DNA from: Nostoc sp. CHAB 5715
Lineage (GTDB): Bacteria > Cyanobacteriota > Cyanobacteriia > Cyanobacteriales > Nostocaceae
Reading direction: 5' to 3'
DNA length: 6,440 nucleotides
Assembly (NCBI RefSeq): GCF_020829685.1
Contig: NZ_JAIVFR010000389.1
Span: forward strand, 1-6,440
Under the pieces are notes generated by a model. It had not been told where the DNA came from and made no database searches. It was given only the letters and a program-made list of their open reading frames with translations. Of the stretch, positions 1 through 4,652 are shown in pieces; the stretch's first letter is position 1; each line of letters opens with the position of its first letter. Both the position numbers and the translations under genes were made by a program.

Positions 1-20
1 CTAAATATAGCCAAAAATTT

Positions 21-148
21 TTAGTCTACTTCAGTAGACTTTAGCTATGAGCCTTGAACTTTAGTTCGAGGCGGGTGAGGAAGCTTTCAGTTAAGCTACT
101 TTTAGCTTAAGTTGACACGTATGGGCAATGCCATGCCCCTAGCAACGT
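21..148. repeat. Cluster of four stem-loop-forming inverted repeats (REP-like)
   Basis: Four inverted repeats follow each other. Repeat 1 is AGTCTAC-TTCA-GTAGACT (23-40), a perfect 7-bp stem. Repeat 2 is at 51-72: GCCTTGAAC pairs with GTTCGAGGC through one G.U pair around the loop TTTA. Repeat 3 is TTAAGCTA-CTTT-TAGCTTAA (91-110), a perfect 8-bp stem. Repeat 4 is ATGGGCA-ATGCCA-TGCCCCT (121-140), a 7-bp stem with one mismatch. Seen directly: three good stems within 90 bases and one imperfect one. Inferred: this resembles the dispersed hairpin repeats found between genes in Nostoc-type genomes, and repeat 4 looks like a shortened copy of a GGGGCA...TGCCCC palindrome family. No transposase is nearby. 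Confidence 0.6.
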
Positions 149-212
149 ATTTGTATCATTATATTATTAGACTTAAATAGTTATTTATGAAAATGATAAT
201 CAATAATGTCAT

Positions 213-260
213 AAAAAAAGGGGTAAGTTAAGCAAGGGACTTTCAACAAAAAAATTACCC
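213..260 (-). terminator. Possible intrinsic terminator of the PhoX-like gene
   Basis: Read on the minus strand, GGGTAA (260-255) is followed after 28 bases by TTACCC (226-221), then C and seven consecutive T (219-213). The T-run lies on the correct side for a minus-strand transcript arriving from the PhoX-like gene, whose stop codon is about 70 bases upstream. The stem is short and the loop long, so this is a weak candidate. It could instead be part of a dispersed repeat. Confidence 0.3.
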
Positions 261-327
261 ACCCCACAAGAGCATAGTTACAGCTTTTTTTATTTCGATG
301 ACAGAGCTATGTAGTAGCGACTTGATA

Positions 328-1662
328 TCAGCCTCTATGACTTGTCCAAGGGCCCCAAATTGCGAAAGTAATACCAGGAGTTTGGATGTTGACAAACAAA
401 GTCTTACCATCAGGTGAGAAGCAAGCACCAGCGAACTCGTTTGTATTCAGAGCATTACGCGCGAATTGATAAAGTTCTCCTTTGGGAGTAACACCTACTA
501 AGAACTGCTGATCATCTCCATCTTCACAAAGAATGAGATCGCCGTAAGGTGAAACAACTATGTTATCTGGATTTTCCAGTTCGGCAACAGATGTAGACTC
601 TACAAACAGTTCAATTGTCTCTTTAGCCGGAATATAGCGCCACACTTGGCCAAGCCCTAAAGCACCACCACTTGTGCAGCAAAAATAAAATTCACCGTTA
701 CCGTACCAGATACCTTCCCCACGAGCAAACTGGGCCGCTCCTTTTGCAAAACCTTCTACTCGTACAGTATCTTCAGGGGGATTTGGCTCAGTAATCGTCA
801 CCCATTCGACTTTCATCGGCTTCCGCTTGGGGAAATCCGCAAAGGTTTGTGCTTGAAAGATATCTTTGAATTTTAAAGCTTGAAGAGTGCCTCCTTCCTT
901 TAACTTGCCACGTACTTTCGGGATAAAACGGTAGAAGAGACTATCTCCCTTATCTTCAGTTTCATAGACAATTCCTGTTTTGGGGTCTACAGCAACAGCT
1001 TCATGGTTAAATCTTCCCATAGCTATTAGAGGCTCAGGCTTCACAGGTGTAGTGGTGCTAGCTGGAACTTCAAAGTTATAGCCGTGGAACTTCGAGACAT
1101 AGTTTTTATCGCCTAACCCAAACGAAGTCGGAGTGGAGGTGTTTTCTTCACAACTAATCCATGAACCCCAAGGAGTTAGTCCACCTGCACAGTTACGATA
1201 AGTTCCACTTAGAGAAGTGAAGTGTTTGATTAGCTGGCGATCGCGTCCTACAATCAAATTTGTTGTGCCACCTTTACAAAATGGATCGTAGGGATTTGTA
1301 CCCTGAACTTGTGTATCAGAAGTAGGGCTAAGTTCGTGATTCCGAACCAGAATAACTGTGTTTCTGGGGCCGGGAAAAGCCGCCATCCCATCATGACCAC
1401 CAGGCACTTTAGTGCCATCGTTCATCAATTCACCTGTTAGAGAAAAAGTTCGATACTTAAATCCGTCCGGTAAATCTAACAAGCCATTGGGATCTGGTAC
1501 AAGTGGCCCATATCCTTTACCAAATCTTCGACCAAAAGTTTGTTTAGCAAGAAGACCTTCTAAAGGAGACACCATCAAAGTGCCGACAGCAGTTGTACCT
1601 GCTACTGCAAAAAATTTACGTCTTGAGAATGTCATGAGGATGGTTTGGTTACTGAAGATCAT
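328..1662 (-). CDS. Tat-exported PhoX-family (DUF839) alkaline phosphatase-like protein
   Basis: This 444-residue protein belongs to the PhoX/DUF839 family. Characterised members are exported, metal-dependent (iron and calcium) alkaline phosphatases that release phosphate from organic esters. The N-terminus carries a twin-arginine signal: SRRKFF at residues 13-18, a hydrophobic stretch to about 34, and a likely cleavage site near LLA (37-39). Family-type motifs follow: VRNHE (106-110), NCAGG (157-161), CEE (171-173), GRFNHE (216-221), ETED (234-237), ARGEG (313-316 onward) and CEDGDD (379-384). C158 in NCAGG probably matches the metal-binding cysteine of PhoX; that is from family knowledge and not proven here. 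At 444 residues it is shorter than the roughly 600-700 typical of studied PhoX enzymes, so phosphatase activity is likely but not certain, and I give no symbol. The in-frame ATG at 1635 (residue 10) is an equally good start and gives a more typical short Tat n-region. Neither start has a clear Shine-Dalgarno sequence. No close gene shares its transcript. Confidence 0.85.
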   Translation of the reverse strand: MIFSNQTILMTFSRRKFFAVAGTTAVGTLMVSPLEGLLAKQTFGRRFGKGYGPLVPDPNGLLDLPDGFKYRTFSLTGELMNDGTKVPGGHDGMAAFPGPRNTVILVRNHELSPTSDTQVQGTNPYDPFCKGGTTNLIVGRDRQLIKHFTSLSGTYRNCAGGLTPWGSWISCEENTSTPTSFGLGDKNYVSKFHGYNFEVPASTTTPVKPEPLIAMGRFNHEAVAVDPKTGIVYETEDKGDSLFYRFIPKVRGKLKEGGTLQALKFKDIFQAQTFADFPKRKPMKVEWVTITEPNPPEDTVRVEGFAKGAAQFARGEGIWYGNGEFYFCCTSGGALGLGQVWRYIPAKETIELFVESTSVAELENPDNIVVSPYGDLILCEDGDDQQFLVGVTPKGELYQFARNALNTNEFAGACFSPDGKTLFVNIQTPGITFAIWGPWTSHRG

Positions 1663-1740
1663 ACTGAATAAAAAATATTTGATTTTGATTAAATTTGGGT
1701 AATGCTTTATTTAATTTAGGGTTAGTTAATACAATCTAAA

Positions 1741-1770
1741 CTTATATAAAATTTTTCCAAAACAAGTCAC
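1741..1770 (-). promoter_or_regulatory. Candidate sigma70-type promoter for the PhoX-like gene
   Basis: On the minus strand, GTGACT (1770-1765) and TATAAG (1746-1741) are separated by 18 bases. They match the -35 consensus at 4 of 6 positions and the -10 consensus at 5 of 6. The implied leader is about 70 bases to the ATG at 1662, or about 100 to the ATG at 1635. The region is AT-rich, so a chance match is quite possible. I found no convincing Pho box of the cyanobacterial CTTAACCT type near it. Confidence 0.3.
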
Positions 1771-1831
1771 ATTTCTGTATACAAGGTTTATATAATCCCA
1801 CTACTTAAATCCTGGCATTATATCAAAGAAT

Positions 1832-1843
1832 CTGCGATCGCAG
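1832..1843. repeat. HIP1 site (GCGATCGC) inside a 12-bp palindrome
   Basis: CTGCGATCGCAG contains the highly iterated palindrome HIP1 of cyanobacteria at 1834-1841. This is the only perfect intergenic copy. Six others lie inside genes, at 1237-1244, 3167-3174, 3290-3297, 4118-4125, 5158-5165 and 6147-6154. They serve mainly as a lineage marker. Confidence 0.85.
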
Positions 1844-1903
1844 GTTCCTTTAATCGCACCTTTAAAAGGTATAACAGTTATCACTTGAGTGCAATACAGT
1901 CGC

Positions 1904-1976
1904 AACCTCACCTTGTATTTGATTGCTGCAAACATTCCCCTCTCCAAAGCATCAAAGAGGGGTTAGAGGTAAGGTT
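1904..1976. repeat. Nested imperfect inverted repeat
   Basis: The outer arms AACCTCACCT (1904-1913) and AGGTAAGGTT (1967-1976) pair at 9 of 10 positions. The inner arms CCCCTCT (1937-1943) and AGAGGGG (1956-1962) pair perfectly around a 12-base loop. The words CCCCTCTCC and GAGGGGTTAGAGGTAAGGTT resemble a dispersed intergenic repeat that I associate with filamentous cyanobacterial genomes (from memory, not searched). It is probably a decayed copy. Confidence 0.45.
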
Positions 1977-2098
1977 TAAAAATGTACTTCATGCAAATGA
2001 GAAGTGCTATAAAAAAATAAAATATAACAATGAGAAGGGAAGCCCTTAAACAATTCGCAATTCGCTTTTTCGCCCATTCGCAATTACGTTTAGGTAGG

Positions 2099-2156
2099 GG
2101 GATTTAGACCCCAATCACATTACAAGCTTTGGCATTGGGGATGGGGTCTTAAACCC
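2099..2156. repeat. Imperfect inverted repeat
   Basis: GGGATTTAGACCCCAATC (2099-2116) pairs with the reverse complement of the segment ending in GGGGTCTTAAACCC (to 2156), allowing one mismatch and two single-base bulges. The loop is about 23 bases. Neither flank has a T-run placed for a terminator. It is most likely a dispersed repeat or its remnant. Confidence 0.45.
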
Positions 2157-2205
2157 TTTAATTTACGATAAATAAATTTAGGGGTTTCAAGCAAGTAAAT
2201 TAAAC

Positions 2206-2332
2206 TATAGGAATCCTAAATGATATGTGAAAAATTTTAAGTAATGTAGGGTGGGCTTTGCCCACCATATCCGGGTTTTGGTGGGCAAAGCCCACCCTAC
2301 GTGTATTTCAAAAATCAAATAGGAGTCCTATA
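2206..2332. mobile_element. MITE-like element with perfect 21-bp central inverted repeat
   Basis: The outer ends form a terminal inverted repeat. The first 27 bases from 2206 match the reverse complement of the last 27 ending at 2332 at 22 positions, and both ends begin TATAGGA-N-TCCTA. Inside lies a perfect 21-bp inverted repeat (2246-2266 against 2280-2300) around a 13-base spacer. Each arm is itself nearly palindromic (GGTGGGC-AAA-GCCCACC), so a dumbbell or cruciform fold is possible. If the mobile unit is TAGGA...TCCTA (2208-2330), it is flanked by TA on both sides, as expected for a TA-target (IS630/mariner-type) non-autonomous element. There is no coding capacity. It ends 13 bases beyond the VOC stop codon, so a minus-strand transcript would run into the strong hairpin, which could protect or end the messenger. 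Family assignment is inference. Confidence 0.6.
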
Positions 2333-2343
2333 ACAGCGAACTT

Positions 2344-2748
2344 TTAACTCACAATTCCTAAATTGTTGTAGATTTCGATGAGATTACCATCAGGATCACG
2401 AAAATGAGCTGTGCGGATTCCCCAGTCGGGGCGGTCTTGTGGTTGAGTTACAACGATCGCATTCTGATCTTTTACTTGCTCATAGACCTCATCCACGTTA
2501 TCGACTGCGAAAATCAAGGCAATTTTATCTCGATTGGCAATATAAGAAGGCTGTTCGACTCTTGGAACTACTTCAGCCATTAATTCTTTTTTGAACAAAC
2601 CCAGCTTGAAATATCCGGTATTAAACTCAGCATATCCGCTATCTTCATCGCCCCAATCGACATCAAATTTCAGCAGATCCCGGTAGAACAGAAAAGAATC
2701 TTTGTAGTTAGAGACAAGTAGTCTCAGGTGTGTTAGCTGAAGCTTCAT
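2344..2748 (-). CDS. VOC-superfamily (glyoxalase/bleomycin-resistance fold) protein
   Basis: This 134-residue protein has the size and features of a single VOC domain: two beta-alpha-beta-beta-beta modules, with the N-terminal one opening THLRLLVSN (6-14) and the C-terminal one opening at about residue 76 (KIALIFAVDNVDEVY) and ending AHFRDPDGNLIEIYNNL (114-130). Candidate metal ligands in the usual places are H7, E41, H115 and E125; the assignment of E41 is the least certain. Members include glyoxalase I, extradiol dioxygenases and antibiotic-binding proteins, and the sequence alone does not say which substrate this one uses. The ATG at 2748 is a good start. It lies 18 bases after the miaE stop codon on the same strand, so the two are probably co-transcribed with miaE first. 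A strong hairpin (2246-2300) lies just downstream. I see no truncation or frameshift. Confidence 0.85.
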   Translation of the reverse strand: MKLQLTHLRLLVSNYKDSFLFYRDLLKFDVDWGDEDSGYAEFNTGYFKLGLFKKELMAEVVPRVEQPSYIANRDKIALIFAVDNVDEVYEQVKDQNAIVVTQPQDRPDWGIRTAHFRDPDGNLIEIYNNLGIVS

Positions 2749-2766
2749 ATCTGTTGGGTTACTCTA

Positions 2767-3375
2767 CTAACTGTGAATTCTAGGTTCTGGGTGCAAAGTC
2801 GCCAGCAACTCACTTTCGACAATTGCTAATTCATCAAGCCGTTGCATGACAATTTCTTTGTCGAAGTAAGTAGCAGCTAAAACCCAATATATACCGTAGT
2901 GACGCGCTTCGGATGCCATTAGTCCACGATAAAATTTTGCTAACTCTGGCTCTGGACAGTGAGCAGCTAATAGTCCCAGGCGTTCGTGAGAGCGAGCTTC
3001 TATTAAACCAGTGACTAGTAAGGAATCCAGAAATCGCTCAGGTTCTTTGGGGCGGACAACAGCTTTTAAAAGAGCGCCGTAGGGAGGCGGTGGTAGGGGA
3101 GCTAGGGGAATATTCCGGCGTTCTAACCATTGGTTAACTAGCTCAAAGTGTTCTAGTTCTTCGCGGGCGATCGCAGTTAGTTCCCGAACCATTTTAGTAT
3201 TAGAAGGGTAGCGAAACATCATGTTCAAGGCTACGCCTGCTGCTTTGCGTTCACAGTGGGAGTGGTCGAGTAATATGATGTCTAAATTAGCGATCGCTTG
3301 TTCAACCCAAGCAGAACTAGTGGGTTGTTTCAGGGCGTTGATAGTCGGTAACTGAGTAAGCACAGAGTCAATCAA
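2767..3375 (-). CDS. tRNA-(ms2io6A37)-hydroxylase MiaE, ferritin-like diiron enzyme
   Basis: MiaE hydroxylates the isopentenyl side chain of 2-methylthio-N6-isopentenyladenosine at tRNA position 37, using a non-heme diiron centre and oxygen. All six expected ligands are visible in a four-helix ferritin-like layout: E42 (DHSHCERKAA), E73 and H76 (REELEHFE), E126 (GLIEARSHER), E156 and H159 (SEARHYGIY). The 202-residue length fits the family. The predicted start is TTG at 3375, not ATG. GTG at 3363 (residue 5) is the alternative, and no Shine-Dalgarno sequence precedes either. The heptamer array (TTTTGGA on the plus strand) abuts the TTG directly. An upstream ATG (3412-3410) is one base out of frame and opens a 14-codon reading frame that stops at 3368, overlapping the miaE start. 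Next downstream is the VOC gene after 18 bases, a likely two-gene operon. Confidence 0.9.
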   Translation of the reverse strand: MIDSVLTQLPTINALKQPTSSAWVEQAIANLDIILLDHSHCERKAAGVALNMMFRYPSNTKMVRELTAIAREELEHFELVNQWLERRNIPLAPLPPPPYGALLKAVVRPKEPERFLDSLLVTGLIEARSHERLGLLAAHCPEPELAKFYRGLMASEARHYGIYWVLAATYFDKEIVMQRLDELAIVESELLATLHPEPRIHS

Positions 3376-3408
3376 TTTTGGATTTTGGATTTTGGATTTT
3401 GGATTTTT
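3376..3408. repeat. Heptanucleotide tandem array (TTTTGGA x4) at the miaE start
   Basis: There are four perfect tandem copies of TTTTGGA (3376-3403) followed by TTTTT. On the coding strand this reads TCCAAAA repeated, ending directly at the TTG start of miaE. It belongs to the short tandemly repeated repetitive (STRR) type of heptamer arrays known in heterocystous cyanobacteria. Seven bases is one more than a multiple of three, so copy-number change shifts any upstream start against the gene. Confidence 0.85.
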
Positions 3409-3435
3409 CCATAGTTTAAACTAATAGTGTGTCAA
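3408..3435 (-). promoter_or_regulatory. Candidate promoter of miaE-VOC
   Basis: On the minus strand, a perfect -35 box TTGACA (3435-3430) is followed after 16 bases by TATGGA (3413-3408), which matches the -10 consensus at only 3 of 6 positions. The predicted transcript would begin around 3400, inside the heptamer array, and leave a leader of about 25 bases before the TTG. If this promoter is used, the upstream ATG at 3412 is not transcribed. The -35 box lies inside the palindrome at 3431-3447. Confidence 0.3.
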
Positions 3436-3447
3436 ATATATTTTGAC
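3431..3447. promoter_or_regulatory. Palindrome GTCAAA-TATAT-TTTGAC, possible operator
   Basis: This is a perfect 6-bp inverted repeat around a 5-base AT centre. It overlaps the candidate -35 box of miaE, where a repressor would be expected to bind. It does not match the NtcA pattern (GTA-N8-TAC), and I cannot assign a regulator. Confidence 0.35.
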
Positions 3448-3484
3448 GGATATCAAGACATTTGAGAAACGCAAAAAACTCTTT

Positions 3485-3519
3485 CCCCACTCCCTACTCC
3501 CCACTCCCTACTCCCCACC
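3485..3519. repeat. Heptanucleotide array (CCCCACT/CCCTACT alternating, 5 units)
   Basis: The units run CCCCACT, CCCTACT, CCCCACT, CCCTACT, CCCCACC without interruption. The strict alternation of two unit types suggests a 14-base higher-order repeat. It is STRR-type sequence between miaE and the MBL-fold gene. Two further units of a different heptamer, CCCCTGC, lie at 3609-3622, immediately after the MBL-fold stop codon. Confidence 0.85.
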
Positions 3520-3623
3520 TTCACCCGTCATTTTTGGGTTGACAGACCACTAATAGTCCACCAAAGAAACTTTGCGGGGTTTATCGTCAGAAAATCAAGT
3601 TCTTTTCTCCCCTGCCCCCTGCC

Positions 3624-4355
3624 TCAAAAAGGCTGTATCCGCAGCAAACCTGGTAAATCCAGAGAGGCGAGGTGTTGATAAGCCTGATCCATAAATCGCT
3701 TGCCTCTGAGAAAGCCTGTATTAGCACCGGGACAAATATAGCGGAGAGTTTCTGGTGTAAAATTTTCTAACAAGAATCGAAGGCTCTGAATTTGCCTGGG
3801 CCAGTGAAAGGTTTTTGCTGTCCGTAATGGTACTGCTTCACCCTGCTGATTAGGGAGTAAATGACGACCAGAAAACAATATACCTCCACGTTCACTGTGG
3901 TATAGGCAAGATGAGCCGGGAGAATGACCTGGTGTCCAAATCACTTGGGCTGCCGTATCAAACGTAAATTCCTGCCTAAAGGTAGTTAAGGTTAAACCTG
4001 GTAACAAATAAGCTTCTTGCTCTTGAATCAGCACCTCGCAGCTAAAGATTTGCTGAAATTCAGCAGTCTTGCCAATAGCGCCTCGATGGGTGAGAAATAA
4101 CCAACGCACGCCTCCATGCGATCGCAAAAAATCTTGATTTGTTTGGTCTAGGGCAGGGCAGTCTATGAGGATATTGCCTTCATTTCTTACAATAAGATAA
4201 GAGGTTCCCCCTAATGTGTCCCGATTGGGTGGAAAAGCAAAAATGCTCTCTTGTGCGAAGTCCAATTGCAGAGAACCTGCGCTAGGAACTTCGTTAGGAA
4301 AGACAGCCCGTGGTGGCTTAGTTGTATGACTTGGCACTTGAGGTAAAGGGCGCAT
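3624..4355 (-). CDS. MBL-fold protein with degenerate metal site
   Basis: This 243-residue protein has the metallo-beta-lactamase fold layout, but most metal ligands are gone. An N-terminal tail of about 35 residues precedes the first strands (LGGTSYLIV, then NILIDCP with the usual Asp). The position of HxHxDH reads HRGAIG (90-95), keeping only the first His. GHSPG (143-147) keeps its His (H144). The usual SGD reads SGR (R164), and the usual PGHG reads PGAN (A211). Thus two of about seven ligands remain. Family enzymes are zinc or iron hydrolases and oxidoreductases; this one probably does not bind a normal dinuclear centre and may be a binding or regulatory protein. The frame is intact over its whole length. 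I start at the ATG at 4355; a TTG two codons earlier (4361) is less likely. It is divergent from the protease gene, and heptamer-rich DNA separates it from miaE. Confidence 0.75.
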   Translation of the reverse strand: MRPLPQVPSHTTKPPRAVFPNEVPSAGSLQLDFAQESIFAFPPNRDTLGGTSYLIVRNEGNILIDCPALDQTNQDFLRSHGGVRWLFLTHRGAIGKTAEFQQIFSCEVLIQEQEAYLLPGLTLTTFRQEFTFDTAAQVIWTPGHSPGSSCLYHSERGGILFSGRHLLPNQQGEAVPLRTAKTFHWPRQIQSLRFLLENFTPETLRYICPGANTGFLRGKRFMDQAYQHLASLDLPGLLRIQPF

Positions 4356-4406
4356 GATCAAAGAACCGAAACTGAGGAGTTGTGGACAATCTGGTTACAG
4401 TGTGGA

Positions 4407-4420
4407 AATTCTTAAGAATT
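4407..4420. promoter_or_regulatory. Perfect 14-bp palindrome AATTCTTAAGAATT, possible operator
   Basis: The palindrome is perfect, without a spacer, and lies 52 bases before the MBL-fold ATG. In a divergent intergenic region this is where a dimeric regulator would be expected, but I recognise no known operator. An AT-rich palindrome of this length could be chance. Confidence 0.35.
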
Positions 4421-4425
4421 GAACT

Positions 4426-4453
4426 GGGGACTAGGGATTGGGGATTGGGAACT
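4426..4453. repeat. Heptanucleotide array (GGGGATT-like, 4 units)
   Basis: Units are GGGGACT, AGGGATT, GGGGATT and GGGAACT, so the array is degenerate but in register. The G-rich strand is the plus strand, opposite to the array at 4516-4543. Confidence 0.75.
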
Positions 4454-4464
4454 AAGCACTGGGG

Positions 4465-4501
4465 AAGATTTGAATGGAGATTGGTACGCCAACCAAATCT
4501 T
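4465..4501. repeat. Hairpin between two opposed heptamer arrays
   Basis: AAGATTTG (4465-4472) pairs perfectly with CAAATCTT (4494-4501). Inside, TTGG (4481-4484) pairs with CCAA (4489-4492) around TACG, a UNCG-type tetraloop if transcribed. The left arm has an 8-base bulge and the right arm a single-base one. Together with the flanking G-rich and C-rich arrays, the interval 4426-4543 forms one large imperfect inverted repeat. Confidence 0.55.
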
Positions 4502-4515
4502 AAAAGAATTTCTTT

Positions 4516-4543
4516 CCCAGTACCCACTACCCACTACCCAGTC
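4516..4543. repeat. Heptanucleotide array (CCCACTA-like, 4 units)
   Basis: Units are CCCAGTA, CCCACTA, CCCACTA and CCCAGTC, followed by CCCC. It is C-rich on the plus strand and so can pair imperfectly with the G-rich array at 4426-4453. It lies upstream of the protease gene. Confidence 0.8.
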
Positions 4544-4652
4544 CCCCTGTTAACCATTGTGAAAAAAATTGGAATTTGAGGTCTGCCTTATAGTTAATGC
4601 TATGGTGCTGAAGCTACTGGCGGCGCGTTTTGTCAAAATTACTGAAGATAAC

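Larger units (their letters stand above)
1..327. other. Gene-free region downstream of the PhoX-like gene
   Basis: I see no convincing coding region. The left part (about 20-148) is a run of inverted repeats, listed separately. The stretch 149-210 is AT-rich with nothing recognisable. The stretch 213-260 holds a possible terminator for the minus-strand PhoX-like gene. The left edge is cut by the window, so an upstream neighbour may end just outside. Confidence 0.7.
1663..2343. other. 681-base gene-free region between the VOC gene and the PhoX-like gene
   Basis: I find no open reading frame with coding character here. From left to right it holds an AT-rich leader and candidate promoter (to about 1770), a HIP1 palindrome (1832-1843), a small palindrome ACCTTT-A-AAAGGT (1858-1870), an imperfect nested inverted repeat (1904-1976), a short run rich in ATTCGCAATT-like words (about 2051-2088), another inverted repeat (2099-2156), and a MITE-like element (2208-2330) that abuts the end of the VOC gene. 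Most of it therefore looks like accumulated repeat sequence. Confidence 0.65.
4356..4652. other. Divergent intergenic regulatory region
   Basis: About 300 bases separate the MBL-fold gene (minus) from the site-2 protease gene (plus). They hold a perfect 14-bp palindrome, two heptamer arrays in opposite orientation with a hairpin between them, and a possible -10 element TATAGT (4589-4594) for the protease gene, without a good -35 box. I do not believe any of the short reading frames here is a gene: the in-frame stretches run through heptamer repeats. Confidence 0.6.

Noticed and set aside
1412..1702. 96-codon plus-strand reading frame
   Set aside because: It lies mostly antisense inside the PhoX-like gene, whose motifs are clear, and its translation has no recognisable domain.
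1700..1735. TTAAC-like words on the minus strand suggesting a Pho box for the PhoX-like gene
   Set aside because: The best 11-base-spaced units match CTTAACCT at only 4 to 5 of 8 positions, and they lie downstream of the candidate promoter, the wrong side for PhoB activation.
3485..3519. Repeat array as a possible CRISPR
   Set aside because: The units are 7 bases with no spacers, which is an STRR array, not repeat-spacer structure. No cas gene is present.
4318..4579. Short reading frames on both strands in the divergent region
   Set aside because: They run through heptamer repeats, overlap the start of the MBL-fold gene, and their translations are low-complexity repeat products.
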